A DNA stretch of 64,000 nt from an uncultured Kordia sp. (GCF_947489565.1 NZ_CANLEA010000015.1:134410-198409), one strand, 5' to 3'; positions 17,863 to 28,522 are shown, counted from the stretch's first letter. Translations and numbers: made by a program. The notes: generated by a model not told the origin, from the sequence alone.

Positions 17863-20800
17863 AAATCGTAATACAGTTTAAAAGATTCTGATTTTATAAT
17901 TAAGTCAAAGAGTTTTCTTTGTTTTTTCTGGTACTCTGAATTTTTTACACCGTTAATTGTCAATAACATAGTGTACAATTTTGGCTCGGTTTCATAGTTA
18001 GGCAAGGTCAAATCAACATCACTAATTACAATGACGAGCGATTTATCGTTGACTTCGTTTCGTTTGCTATTATGCGTTCCAGTTTTAGCATAGACATAAA
18101 AAGTAACATCTTCTTCCGTTTTTGTATTGTAGGCTTTGAAAGTATTTTTGTATTTAAATACACCTTGTGCGGTTCCTTTTTTAGGAACATTGTGCATGGT
18201 TTCAAAAATATTTTTCTTTACAAAATCTTTGTACGCTTCATCTGTCCAATCGTTTACAGCAAAATTCATTTTTGAATATGTGCTGTCTTTTTGTTCTTGA
18301 ACTGCTGCTTTTACATCAGAATTTAGTTTGAACAGCCGAACTATATTCTCCAACATTCCTAATTGTGTCAACTCAAACGGACTTCCTCCTTTAGCAGGAT
18401 TGATAATATTATTTCGTAAATCTTCTCCTGGAATATTGGTGGAGTTTTTTATAAACGATTGCTTTTCAGGGAAAACCCATTGGTAATTAAAATTACTATT
18501 TCGAATGGCTTTGCTGAATAATTCTTCTGTTTTATGAAAGGTATTGATTTTATTTTCACTGTTAAATACGACAAAAGAAGAATCGATACTAGTATTCATT
18601 TTGTCATGAGATGTGTCGAAATTAAAATTGAATATCAATCCTGAACGCAATACATAATCCGTATTCGACTCTTGCGGAAGCTTATCGTAAAAATCTTCTG
18701 AAAGTACATAATTACGTCCATCAATAGTAAATCTAGGGAAGCGTTCGCGCATTTCAATCGTATCTGAATCTGGACGTAAAATATCTTTTCGATAGTTTTT
18801 TAATCGCTTATTGGAATAACTTCCCAACAACATCATCATTCCGTTATACGCGTTTTTCGATTTTAAAATATAGGTTTTATTGTCAATTTCACCTTTAAAT
18901 TCTCCTCGAGCTTCCAACCAAGGTGCGACTAAACGTTTATTTCCGAAATATTTTACTTGCTCGCCTTTGAGTGTCTTCTTTTTTGGAGCAGAATAAATTT
19001 CATCACTGTACATATTGTTCAGTTTAATGGCGTCCCAATTAATTTTTTGCTGCGAAGTAACGGCACTATACACTATTGGTTTTATCGTAGAACCAAATCC
19101 TCCAGAAGCATTCATTTTACGGATATTTCGCGTACCGAGTGTTAAATCTTCTTGGCGTGTATTAAAGTAGATTTCTTCGTAAATCTGATTTAATTTTCTA
19201 TGATCGTTCGGATTAATTTTATAGTTTTCTTTTCCTCGGTTATAATCAAACATAGCGCGTACATGTCCTTCTCCATCCATAACCGTTAAGAAGAAATCGT
19301 TGTGAATTTCTTTATTAATTGCTAAATCGTATAAATCTTGTTGCAATTGAAAATCAAACGTAGAGCGTTTGCCTTCTTTAGGCGGTGTTTTTTCGTAATT
19401 TTTTTCTAATAACTTGGAATAATTATATGCCCAAATCATTCCTTTACCTAACGGATAGAAAAAGCGTTGCTTTCCGTTATAATTATAATTTAATGCCAGA
19501 TAATTTTCTGAATTATAAGTCAAGCGCAATGGCCTATAATCTTCAATTTTAAAAATATCGCCATTGTTCAAGATAAAATCTGGGAAATTAGAATTGTTTC
19601 TGGCTTTTTTATAGATGCGTGTTCTGTTTGATAAATCAATTTCCTTTGTTTTAACAGCATTGCTAATTTTGGCGACAATCGCATCATCTTCACTAAACAA
19701 CCATTTACTTGGCACACGATACAGTTTGATCATTTTCGATTTTGCAAAGGAAGTTCCAAACAACTTTCGATCTAATGGAATTGATTCATAATCTTTCGTA
19801 CGACGGTTTATCAATTGTCCACGTTTAAAAATAGAATCTCGTTTTTTCTGTTGTACAGGTTGCAAATAATATTGATTTGGAGTTTCCATCGCTAGTAAAT
19901 CACCACGCCAATCTTGATTATCTTTCGAGCTTTCAAAAATTGGTTTGATACGGTAATAACTACTATTTACCACAAATTCAAACTGATCTGAATAGCGTTT
20001 TTTACGAATGTGTAAAATATGCTCTAAGTTTTTCGCTTCGTTCATGTCAAAACTTTTGAGAGCCGATTTTAAATAGTTGGCATCTCGTACTTCTTTGACA
20101 TAATTGTTCACCATCGTATCAATTTTCTTAAAACGTGCATCTTCAGTATCTCCTAAATACGCATCTAAAATTTGAGGAACATCTTTGTAATTTAAAGAGC
20201 GCAATCCTTCCGAACGTTTGTATTCTTTTTGAATGCTTCTAAAATCTGAATTCATGATATCCACAAAACCTTTCAAGCGTTCTACAGGTTGTGTAGCTTC
20301 ATGGGTAATCATATCCGGATCGTTCATTGCACGCAACGTACTGAACACTTTTATGCCAATAATAAATACCAAGATTCCAGACAATACAAACGCAGGAACA
20401 CGAAGTTGTGCAGGTGCTTTTTCCTGTACATGATCTATGTTTTTATAATTAAGATGATATATGAGGTAACCAATCAATACAAAAGGAATCACGATGGCAG
20501 CTTTTCCTGTAAGTGTTAAGAAAGGAAAATCTTGTCCAATAAATATGACACTATTGATACAGACCAAATACATGATAATACTCAGAATAAGGAACAAGGA
20601 AACGGCGCCTAATGTTTTAAAATAATGAATTGGGTCGGTATGTTTCTTTGGATAATAATAGTAACCTACAACAAGTAATAAAGCAAGAAAATGCGCAATG
20701 AGCAATATTGGTAACCAAATATTATGTTCAAAGATCAAATAGCGCAATACGACAAATTCTCGCGTTTGCACCGTTAAACTCACACCTCTAGAATTGTACT

Positions 20801-23093
20801 GCGTGCGAATGTTTGGAAAATGATAACCTGCTTTGTTTTTGACACGTTCATACAAATGGTTGTTGGCAAACCAATGACTTTCAGAAGCCCACAAAATACG
20901 TCTTGCTTTGGTAGAATTGAAATCGGTATCCAACAGCATTTCTCCAGGCGTTGTATAAATAATTTTTCCTCTAGCAGCAATTCTTCCATTACTTGCATTT
21001 TTTAAAATTGGAATTTGCGGAATGATATAATGCGCAAAGAACACACAGAAAAATACAAATAGATAAAATCCTGTGAGTATGGCGTACTTTTTTCGTTTTT
21101 TTCGTTTCTGTTTGAGTAAGAAATAGGTGTTTTTAATCAAAAAGTAAAAAGAACCTACAGCGAGCGCAATCAAACAAAATCCTGCATCAAAGAAAAAGTA
21201 GAGAAAAACATAAATTCCAAAGTTTATCACACGCTTACCCAACATCATCCAAATAGAATCTTCCGAATCTTCAGGAATTTTACTATCAATATAAATAAAG
21301 GTAAACAACGGAAGTAGGATAGAAGCTAAGATAAATACAAAGCTAATAGCAACTTTCGCAATGAATAAAAAGACAACGACCGCAGCCCAAATTCCGACAA
21401 GAATTCCGAGTTTAAAATACAGTGGCTTTAGATTGATTTTATGAATGATTTCTTCCAGCTTGTGTGCAAAAGGAATGGGTATTTCTTGGATTTTGATATA
21501 GAAATACGCAAATCGAAATACTAAGAATCCTATCAAAGCAATGACTGTCCAATTGAAAGAATCCATGTTTTGAAGTTCCTGAAATTCAAAGAACGTAATG
21601 TCTTCCAATGGTGGAAACGCGTACATTCGCCATAATAAATAAATCCTAACAGTCAAGAAAACCGCAATGACCCAATAGATGGCATATTCAATTTTTAAAG
21701 TATTGAGTAGTTTAGCTTCTGCTGTTGCTTTTTTCCCAGAAAAACCAATACTATTTCTCCATTTATGAATTAAAAAGTAAAAGAATATCGCCGCAATGAT
21801 CAGAATGAAAAATGGCAACCAATACCAATTGGTCAATGTGTTGTTATTATAATTTTTGATTTGCACTATATAATCAACCGCTTTGGTATTTGTTTTTAGA
21901 GCAAAAGATTCATTTTCTTTAATTTTTTCGAGCTCAAGATCGCCCGAATTGTTGTCTATTTTTATTGCATTTAACTGTGTTTGTCCATCTTCAATGGCAT
22001 ATTTTATAGATGCATTGATATGATGTTGATTGTCAAACGTGCTTCTTCCTTCAAAATTAATGACACCACTATATTCACGCGAACTTTTAATGATATCATC
22101 CACAGAAGTGGAAATTAACAATTCGGCAGTTTTGATGGAATCGTTAAAATATAATGGATAACGAACAGGTGATTTATGTCTGAGTAACGAACGATTTTCT
22201 TGATATTTTAGCTGAAGCTTCGCACTTTTATTTTGTCCAATACCAATATAGAAATAGCTTTTGTTTTTGAGTGTAATTTTTTGTGCATTTATTTCAGGAT
22301 CAAAGTTTTGAGATCCTAAAGTTGCATTGCTTTTTGTCGCTAATTTTCCTGGATATAAATGTAATAGTGCAGGTGTGTGCTTGCTTGGATTGTTATAAAT
22401 TTTACTTCGAACAATATACGTTTCCTCCAAGGTTTCAATCTCGGTGTCAGACAATTCAATATCAAAACATTCCTCTACCATATCTAAAACTGGATAGCCA
22501 ATATTGAGTTTAGAACGTTTTATAGTGTCTATGACTTTAATACCTTCCTTTATATTTTCATCAAATTCGAAAATGAAATAATGTTCTTTTTTATCATTTA
22601 CATAATAAGAACACGCTAGTTTTCGATTGCTAGAAAACGGAATGTCTAGTGTTTCTTTCGGATTCCAAACAGGAAGTGATGTATTCGCAATTTTATAATT
22701 AGTTCCTGCATCATTTATAGAAACTAATAACGGTTTTCCTAAATCTTTATAGGTAATTTCAAAAGGTGTTTCTGTATTTGTGGAGTCTACTTTGATTGTG
22801 AATTCTCCTTGTTCTTCATCGAATAAAGCAGTTGCAGGTTTGTCTGCGTTCATCAAATTCAATTCATGCGTATTGGAAAAATCATATCCCAAATGTTCAA
22901 TTGCGTGTGTTTCTACATTTTTGTAAAATTCGGTATCGCTCGATCGAATATAACGCGCCAAAACCCATACACTAACAACCATAAGAGTTGTAAGTGAGAA
23001 CAAGACTATCTTTTTTCCGTTGTTTTGCGATGATGAAATGAGCAAGCTTACAACAAGAACTACGATACTAATGAGTAAATAGAAACTGAGCAT
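17859..23093 (-). CDS. Giant polytopic membrane protein with C-terminal penicillin-binding transpeptidase-like domain
   Basis: This 1744-residue protein has two membrane segments at the N-terminus and a ~370-residue soluble region. About ten more membrane segments lie between residues ~428 and ~930. A long C-terminal part has the hallmarks of a class B penicillin-binding protein: STFDFQLQQDLYDLA and TVMDGEGHVRAMFDY (like the conserved strand before the active site), GGFGSTIKPIVY with the SxxK nucleophile pair Ser1335/Lys1338, SKN at 1412-1414 as the SxN motif, and KTGT from Lys1670. All three motifs are present, so D,D-transpeptidase or D,D-peptidase chemistry in the periplasm is plausible. 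The spacing from SxxK to KTG (about 335 residues) is longer than usual. The multi-TM block next to a transpeptidase recalls fusions of SEDS glycosyltransferases with class B PBPs, but I see no clear SEDS motif. It lies 15 nt after the coiled-coil gene in a five-gene operon. Confidence 0.85.
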   Translation of the reverse strand: MLSFYLLISIVVLVVSLLISSSQNNGKKIVLFSLTTLMVVSVWVLARYIRSSDTEFYKNVETHAIEHLGYDFSNTHELNLMNADKPATALFDEEQGEFTIKVDSTNTETPFEITYKDLGKPLLVSINDAGTNYKIANTSLPVWNPKETLDIPFSSNRKLACSYYVNDKKEHYFIFEFDENIKEGIKVIDTIKRSKLNIGYPVLDMVEECFDIELSDTEIETLEETYIVRSKIYNNPSKHTPALLHLYPGKLATKSNATLGSQNFDPEINAQKITLKNKSYFYIGIGQNKSAKLQLKYQENRSLLRHKSPVRYPLYFNDSIKTAELLISTSVDDIIKSSREYSGVINFEGRSTFDNQHHINASIKYAIEDGQTQLNAIKIDNNSGDLELEKIKENESFALKTNTKAVDYIVQIKNYNNNTLTNWYWLPFFILIIAAIFFYFLIHKWRNSIGFSGKKATAEAKLLNTLKIEYAIYWVIAVFLTVRIYLLWRMYAFPPLEDITFFEFQELQNMDSFNWTVIALIGFLVFRFAYFYIKIQEIPIPFAHKLEEIIHKINLKPLYFKLGILVGIWAAVVVFLFIAKVAISFVFILASILLPLFTFIYIDSKIPEDSEDSIWMMLGKRVINFGIYVFLYFFFDAGFCLIALAVGSFYFLIKNTYFLLKQKRKKRKKYAILTGFYLFVFFCVFFAHYIIPQIPILKNASNGRIAARGKIIYTTPGEMLLDTDFNSTKARRILWASESHWFANNHLYERVKNKAGYHFPNIRTQYNSRGVSLTVQTREFVVLRYLIFEHNIWLPILLIAHFLALLLVVGYYYYPKKHTDPIHYFKTLGAVSLFLILSIIMYLVCINSVIFIGQDFPFLTLTGKAAIVIPFVLIGYLIYHLNYKNIDHVQEKAPAQLRVPAFVLSGILVFIIGIKVFSTLRAMNDPDMITHEATQPVERLKGFVDIMNSDFRSIQKEYKRSEGLRSLNYKDVPQILDAYLGDTEDARFKKIDTMVNNYVKEVRDANYLKSALKSFDMNEAKNLEHILHIRKKRYSDQFEFVVNSSYYRIKPIFESSKDNQDWRGDLLAMETPNQYYLQPVQQKKRDSIFKRGQLINRRTKDYESIPLDRKLFGTSFAKSKMIKLYRVPSKWLFSEDDAIVAKISNAVKTKEIDLSNRTRIYKKARNNSNFPDFILNNGDIFKIEDYRPLRLTYNSENYLALNYNYNGKQRFFYPLGKGMIWAYNYSKLLEKNYEKTPPKEGKRSTFDFQLQQDLYDLAINKEIHNDFFLTVMDGEGHVRAMFDYNRGKENYKINPNDHRKLNQIYEEIYFNTRQEDLTLGTRNIRKMNASGGFGSTIKPIVYSAVTSQQKINWDAIKLNNMYSDEIYSAPKKKTLKGEQVKYFGNKRLVAPWLEARGEFKGEIDNKTYILKSKNAYNGMMMLLGSYSNKRLKNYRKDILRPDSDTIEMRERFPRFTIDGRNYVLSEDFYDKLPQESNTDYVLRSGLIFNFNFDTSHDKMNTSIDSSFVVFNSENKINTFHKTEELFSKAIRNSNFNYQWVFPEKQSFIKNSTNIPGEDLRNNIINPAKGGSPFELTQLGMLENIVRLFKLNSDVKAAVQEQKDSTYSKMNFAVNDWTDEAYKDFVKKNIFETMHNVPKKGTAQGVFKYKNTFKAYNTKTEEDVTFYVYAKTGTHNSKRNEVNDKSLVIVISDVDLTLPNYETEPKLYTMLLTINGVKNSEYQKKQRKLFDLIIKSESFKLYYDL

Positions 23094-23108
23094 GGGACTT
23101 CTCTTTTT

Positions 23109-25898
23109 TTAGTGTAAACCTTTTAATTCTTCGTTGATGTCAATACCATCAATCAAATGTTCAACTTCTTTGACGCCGTTTTTGTGTAAAAATGCAACAA
23201 TCGTATTGATGTAACTCGTAGCTGCATTAGGATCAAAATTTTCTTTAGGAATTTCGCTGAGTGATTCTCTACGCAAAATTCGTCTAATATTCCCTTCCGT
23301 TTTTACATCAGCACTCCAATTATCATTGACAAATTTGGCTAAATCCATCGCGTTAAACGCAATAAATGCCAAACGTTTTGTCAATTCTGCATTGTCAAAA
23401 TCTCTTGCTTTGTTTTGGAATTCTTTGATATGCGGATCGTATAAATTGGCAAAATACTTCTCGGCTAGTTTATTGTTATTATCTGTTGTTTTCTTTGAAG
23501 TTTCTAATGCTTCATACGTTTGTTGTGCTTGTGCTTTGATGTTTGAAATTTCAGTTTCAGCTGCTTTTTGGGTAGTTGCCACACGTTCTGCAGCCGTTTT
23601 TTCGGTAGCTTTAATCTTTTCAGCGGAAGCTTTCTCTATCGTGTCAATTTGTTGCGCAGCATCTTGCTTTAGCTTGTGCGTTTCTTTTTTGAACTGTGTC
23701 AATAATTCGGTTAGCACATCTTCTTTATGGTTCGTAATCAGTTGATATAAATCTTGAATGTGCGCTAATTTATGAACCGTATTCGTCTCCTTCTGAATTT
23801 GTTGTTGTTTAGCCGCAACTTTCTCTATTACGTTGTTCCAAGGAGCGTTTTTTCCAGTATATGTTTTATACCAAGTCGCTACATATGGTAACAATTCAGG
23901 AACAGAATTTGCCGTTTTAGCACCTTTACTCAATGTGGCATCCGTATTGGTGATAAAGTTGATTATAGAATCAATACTATCCTTTGGATATTTGTCTTTC
24001 AGTTTGGATAAAACATCTATTTCGTTGGTGAATTTTTTCTCTTGTGCTAGCACTTTCAAGGCTTCAATAAAACTTTTTGAAGTGTCAAATTGTTCATATT
24101 TCAAACCAATTTCTAACAAGTCTGGAAGTCCTTTGATCGCATTTTTATGACTCTTCAAGAACTTTTTCAGCTCACTTTTAGTTTCTACAGCTGTAAAATC
24201 ATTCCAGAGTTCAGCATTTTCTTTTTGTGAAGCAAGTTTGTTTATTTGTCTTGGATATACTTCTTCTAATGTGTTGAGAAATACACTTTCTTCTTTGTCT
24301 TTTGCGAAGATGAGTTTTGAGAATTCTTCTTTGTGTCGAATTAAAAACGCTAAATCTTTTTGAATAGTAGCAGTCCACGGAAGCTTTGAAACTTCTTGCA
24401 ACGAGTTGATATTTTTTAGTTTATGTTGAACAATCTCTTCATCAGATTTTGTGTTCGCTACGATGGTATCTTGCTGCACATTTACAACAGTTTCAGTTTC
24501 AACTTCAACTTCAAGTTCATCTTCAATTTCGTTTTCAAGTTCAGTCTCAACTTCAACTTCAACTTCAACTTCATCTTCATCTTCATCTTCATCCTTCTTC
24601 CGAGAAAATACTTGTGGTAATTGTTCTCGAATAAGTAAAAATAGAGATGTCAAAATACCTAAACCTAACAATATGTTTGTACTTAATGCATTTCCTGTAG
24701 AAGTAAGTTTGCTTGTAGTTTCTAGAGAAATTGTATTTGCTTCAAGCGTTACAGCATTGTGATTGGTTTCATCGAGCTGAAAAGCGATGGTTTCTATAAA
24801 GAAATCGAATACATCTTCGGCTTTGTTTACGGCTACAAATTGTTTCCATCTTGATGTTCGAATTGGCAAGTCCAAGGCTTTTGCGAAGGTAGTTTTCTTA
24901 TATTTTGTTTGTGTCCAATTAGAAATAGAAGCATCTGTTTTTTGTAAGTTAGTGAGAATTGGCGTTAAAGCTTTTTTGACCGTTTGTTCAACAGTTGGAG
25001 CTATTTTTCCGATGTTGGCAACACTAATAGCATCTCCAGCACGAATTGGAATTACAATCGTTTCTTCATCAGTTACTAGCGTAAGTTCATCATTGTTTTT
25101 AGTGAATGTAAAACTTTTTGAGGTCGCATTCTTGAATTTTTCTTTGTACGCTTTTATTTGATTTGTAGAATCGTTTATATGATTGATTCTTGTTGTTTTA
25201 TGATTAAAATCAAAGAAATCAGAAGTACTACTATATTTGTTTCCATCTTTTACAATCGTATACAACAGTTTGTCTTTTTGTTCAGATTTCAGATACTCAA
25301 TTGTACTCCACAAAAAGAAATGAATAGATTTTGTAGTATTAGCACCAACTTGCGCGCCATTTTGAGTTACTTTTTGCTTACGAAGCGTTTTAAATTTGTC
25401 TGTAAAAGCAGCATTCCAACCAAGTAATGCAGGAAAGTCTGCAGAAGCATATTTACTTTCAGTCCATTTGGAATTCGGGTTTAAAGCAACATTTCCCATG
25501 TTTGATTTTATCAATATCGCAAAATCATTGTCTTTATAATCCGAAAAATTGAAGTTATACGTATCTGTATCGTCCAACGTTAATATCATAGGTTGCGAAG
25601 CCGTTCCAGTATGATCAAGCAATTGCACAAAAACCGTTTTCCCTTGTCTTTTAAAATACAGCAAATTTGTAGTGTCGTTGACTTTGGTTTGTAAATCAGC
25701 AACTTCTGTTTGCAACTCATTGTAGGGTTGCAGATTGAGTGTTTTTACCACATCTTCATTAGAAATGGTTTGTGCTGTAGCAGGCGCAAATTGCTTTACT
25801 ACTTTTTCAGACGATCCTGTAAATACAAACAACAGAATAAAAAGCAGCAAAACTAGAGCGTAGAGTATGGAGTTTATCGTTTTTTTAGTCATCATCAA
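23109..25898 (-). CDS. Bitopic acidic coiled-coil membrane protein of the SrfB-like operon
   Basis: This 929-residue protein has one membrane segment near the N-terminus (residues ~9-27, ILYALVLLLFILLFVF) and a ~370-residue presumably periplasmic domain. A second membrane segment follows at about 403-425, then a highly acidic tract (~433-470, alternating E/D with V) and a ~460-residue domain that should be cytoplasmic. This last part includes an Ala/Lys/Glu-rich coiled coil at about 706-800 (IEKASAEKIKATEKTAAERV). No known family is recognised. The topology fits a scaffold connecting a cytoplasmic partner, such as the adjacent actin-fold ATPase, to the periplasm. The start has three successive ATG codons; any could be used. 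It lies 20 nt from the ATPase gene. Confidence 0.75.
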   Translation of the reverse strand: MMMTKKTINSILYALVLLLFILLFVFTGSSEKVVKQFAPATAQTISNEDVVKTLNLQPYNELQTEVADLQTKVNDTTNLLYFKRQGKTVFVQLLDHTGTASQPMILTLDDTDTYNFNFSDYKDNDFAILIKSNMGNVALNPNSKWTESKYASADFPALLGWNAAFTDKFKTLRKQKVTQNGAQVGANTTKSIHFFLWSTIEYLKSEQKDKLLYTIVKDGNKYSSTSDFFDFNHKTTRINHINDSTNQIKAYKEKFKNATSKSFTFTKNNDELTLVTDEETIVIPIRAGDAISVANIGKIAPTVEQTVKKALTPILTNLQKTDASISNWTQTKYKKTTFAKALDLPIRTSRWKQFVAVNKAEDVFDFFIETIAFQLDETNHNAVTLEANTISLETTSKLTSTGNALSTNILLGLGILTSLFLLIREQLPQVFSRKKDEDEDEDEVEVEVEVETELENEIEDELEVEVETETVVNVQQDTIVANTKSDEEIVQHKLKNINSLQEVSKLPWTATIQKDLAFLIRHKEEFSKLIFAKDKEESVFLNTLEEVYPRQINKLASQKENAELWNDFTAVETKSELKKFLKSHKNAIKGLPDLLEIGLKYEQFDTSKSFIEALKVLAQEKKFTNEIDVLSKLKDKYPKDSIDSIINFITNTDATLSKGAKTANSVPELLPYVATWYKTYTGKNAPWNNVIEKVAAKQQQIQKETNTVHKLAHIQDLYQLITNHKEDVLTELLTQFKKETHKLKQDAAQQIDTIEKASAEKIKATEKTAAERVATTQKAAETEISNIKAQAQQTYEALETSKKTTDNNNKLAEKYFANLYDPHIKEFQNKARDFDNAELTKRLAFIAFNAMDLAKFVNDNWSADVKTEGNIRRILRRESLSEIPKENFDPNAATSYINTIVAFLHKNGVKEVEHLIDGIDINEELKGLH
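24492..24600 (-). repeat. In-frame hexa/trinucleotide tandem repeat encoding an acidic tract
   Basis: Repeats of CTTCAA and CTTCAT on the plus strand encode a run of Glu/Asp alternating with Val, Glu or Leu in the coiled-coil protein. Unit sizes are multiples of three, so slippage would change tract length and not the frame. Confidence 0.85.
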
Positions 25899-25918
25899 TT
25901 TTATACTTGGTTGTTAAT

Positions 25919-28522
25919 TTAGTCACCTAAAAGATCGCTAGAACTTTTTTTATTATTGGTATCTGTGCTTTCTTTTTTTGGTGTTGCCAGAAAACTTTCA
26001 GTGGTTTCTTTTTCTTCTTTTTTAGGAATGTCTGGCGTTATGCTAACTTCTTCTTTTGGTTTTGTAATTGTTTTGTTGATTCCTAAATATGATATTTCTT
26101 TGATAAATCGGTTATACATATCAGGATTTGCCTTCATAGATTGTCCTGGGCCAAAAAGTGTATCATTTAAAAAGTTTCTGTAATCATTATTTCGTTCTGC
26201 TTGTGCAGGATAATACATTTTTGCATTACTTCCGAGTAAAAAGGCAAAGTCAGATTGCATTCCTAAGTAATAGATACTTGTTATTTCATCATCAGAATGG
26301 TCTCTGTTTTGACTTCTACTAGGAGAATAGCTATAGTTAAATCGACGTAATTGATTTTCTTCAATAGCTACACCTGAAAATAACGAATTGTTTTCTGATT
26401 CATTGTCGAACGTAATTAATAAATTACTATTCGAGTTCACAGAAAAGTTGGTAATACGCTTTAAGTTTACGGCCTTTTTCTTTAAATCTTTAGAGCTCAT
26501 AAAATCTGGAAAAATAACCGATTTATGATCTTTTACTTTTCCTAACCAGTTTTTAATCGACGTATATTTTACACGTTTCTCAAGTGTTGCTTGTAATTGC
26601 GACCGGAATAAGTCAAATTTCATTCCGCGACCGCTTAGTACAATATATTTTATACCTGTGAGAAATGCACCTTGATTTCCTTCTACTAAATTTTCGACCA
26701 AGGTTTCCACCAAATTGAGCGATTGTGCTTCTATAAAATCTTTCGGTCTTTCCACTGTAAAAACCCACGCATTGTCTTTGTCTAATTGATCAAAACTGTT
26801 TCGAAGTACTTCAATGGCAAGTCGATCATCAGCATTGTCAATATGTTTGAGAAACTGTTGGAAAAATGGTGCTTCTTCAATATTCTTGTGGTATTCAATA
26901 GAATAATTCATTTTCAAACGTTCATAGAATTCTTCCAGTACCAACGCTTGTACCATATCTACGCGTTGAATGAACGCACTATATTTTTCGGGACTTCCAT
27001 ATTTTTCAGAAAAAAGGCTACCGACAGCTTTTAGAAAAATGTTTGTCAAATACTGTCCTGCGCCCGCCATTCCGCCACGATCAATACACGTGTAAGATTC
27101 GCTTCCTTGAAATTCTAAAATAGAATAATCTATTGTTCCTCTTCCGGCATCAATAATTAAAAAACGATCATTGATGTCAATATCTTCTCGTTTGTTGTTT
27201 ACACGTAATGAGTTGTTTCGCAAATAGCCAATCAAAGAGGCATCACTTTCCGAAATGGCAAATGCTTCTATTACAATGGGTGTTTCGAGTGTTCGAGTTG
27301 CATCGCGATCTGTGAAAAAGTGTGCTATAAATTCTTTATTGAATTTTTTATTGAGACTTCTTAATATATTATTCACACGATCTTGATCGTATACATTGGG
27401 CATTAACAATAATAAACGCATGAACAAGGCATTTTTCCCTTTTTTCATTTCGCGTGTTCCAATTCCGATCAATATTTGATAAATATAAGAGATCAGTTCC
27501 ACCAAATTGTCTTCACTTTTGGTACCACCAGTCATACCTTTTCCATCCAACTCAATGTTCGTTGCGGCAGAAGGATCGAGATAGGCAAGTTTTAAATTGC
27601 CAATCATGGTTAAATTGTCTTGAATCTTTTCTATATACGCTTCTTTTTCATTAAAAACATTTGCTGTTCCTGTATAGGTGCTTTCATGGGTTTTCCAGTC
27701 CCACAACATTGGGTTGTTGGCTTTGTTGTAATTGGCAATACGCGTAGGATCTAAAAAGCTACGATCAGATAATAATGCCATTACGCAAGATGGATCATCA
27801 TAACTTGAAGATAAAGTTCCTTTTCTTTTATAAATGATTTTTCCTGTTTTGTATAAATCTTCGTCTGTTTTGTCACGTTGAATATAATCAGTTTTATGAT
27901 CGCCTACATGCAGTTGTGCATAGCCTTTTTTGATTTCGTTGATGATGGAAATATTGGTTGCTACAGGACTAATTCCTGGCGAATGTTTCTCGATAGGCAA
28001 ATATGCCATTTGAGTAGCTTCCGAACCTAAATCAATATTCAAACTCCCAAATTTATTTTCCTCTTTACTTACAATTAAATAACAGGAACCAAAACGCACT
28101 TCTTCACCTGCTTCTTTATAATGAAAATGTACGTGAATTGCGCCCCAATCGGATAAAGTTCGGATGCTATTTCCTGTGAAATTTAGTTTTAAACCTTGCT
28201 TTTTTGAATTGTTGGTTTCTCCTGTAAAGTAGGTGCCAATTTCTCCTTGTTCGTCTTCGCCATAATCACCTAAACCAATAGTAACTTCCCAAACAGGCAC
28301 CGTATCAACTTCGACAAGTTTTTCATTCAACACTCTTGGATTCAATGCCGCTTTTGATGTATGTTCAGGAATAATAGACGTTTTTTCGGGAATACTGAGC
28401 AGCAATTTGTGATTGCTATTCACCACAACAAATGCTGGATCGTACCACGATTTTGGATCAATACTTAAGTTGATCGACAATTCTTTATTGGCGACTTTTA
28501 TCGGTAAAAATCTATTATTCAT
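25919..28522 (-). CDS. Hsp70/actin-fold ATPase, SrfB-like
   Basis: This 867-residue cytoplasmic protein has two phosphate-loop-like motifs: NIDLGSEATQMAYL at about 160-175 and LIIDAGRGTIDYSILEF at about 452-468. A later VLSGRGMKFDLFRSQL (about 625-640) resembles the adenosine-binding glycine motif of Hsp70/actin proteins. Size and motif order resemble the SrfB family (virulence-associated in Salmonella, no established biochemistry); that family name is my best guess. The C-terminal ~45 residues are a Lys/Glu/Ser/Thr-rich tail. The ATG at 28522 overlaps the upstream stop by 8 nt and starts MNNRFLPIKVA; an in-frame ATG at 28555 would overlap by 41 nt and is less likely. It probably powers or assembles the envelope complex encoded by its operon neighbours. 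Confidence 0.75.
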   Translation of the reverse strand: MNNRFLPIKVANKELSINLSIDPKSWYDPAFVVVNSNHKLLLSIPEKTSIIPEHTSKAALNPRVLNEKLVEVDTVPVWEVTIGLGDYGEDEQGEIGTYFTGETNNSKKQGLKLNFTGNSIRTLSDWGAIHVHFHYKEAGEEVRFGSCYLIVSKEENKFGSLNIDLGSEATQMAYLPIEKHSPGISPVATNISIINEIKKGYAQLHVGDHKTDYIQRDKTDEDLYKTGKIIYKRKGTLSSSYDDPSCVMALLSDRSFLDPTRIANYNKANNPMLWDWKTHESTYTGTANVFNEKEAYIEKIQDNLTMIGNLKLAYLDPSAATNIELDGKGMTGGTKSEDNLVELISYIYQILIGIGTREMKKGKNALFMRLLLLMPNVYDQDRVNNILRSLNKKFNKEFIAHFFTDRDATRTLETPIVIEAFAISESDASLIGYLRNNSLRVNNKREDIDINDRFLIIDAGRGTIDYSILEFQGSESYTCIDRGGMAGAGQYLTNIFLKAVGSLFSEKYGSPEKYSAFIQRVDMVQALVLEEFYERLKMNYSIEYHKNIEEAPFFQQFLKHIDNADDRLAIEVLRNSFDQLDKDNAWVFTVERPKDFIEAQSLNLVETLVENLVEGNQGAFLTGIKYIVLSGRGMKFDLFRSQLQATLEKRVKYTSIKNWLGKVKDHKSVIFPDFMSSKDLKKKAVNLKRITNFSVNSNSNLLITFDNESENNSLFSGVAIEENQLRRFNYSYSPSRSQNRDHSDDEITSIYYLGMQSDFAFLLGSNAKMYYPAQAERNNDYRNFLNDTLFGPGQSMKANPDMYNRFIKEISYLGINKTITKPKEEVSITPDIPKKEEKETTESFLATPKKESTDTNNKKSSSDLLGD

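Noticed and set aside
24423-24762. Plus-strand open frames over the acidic tract
   Set aside because: They arise from the repeat (runs of Ser/Thr or Phe/Asn) opposite the real coiled-coil gene.
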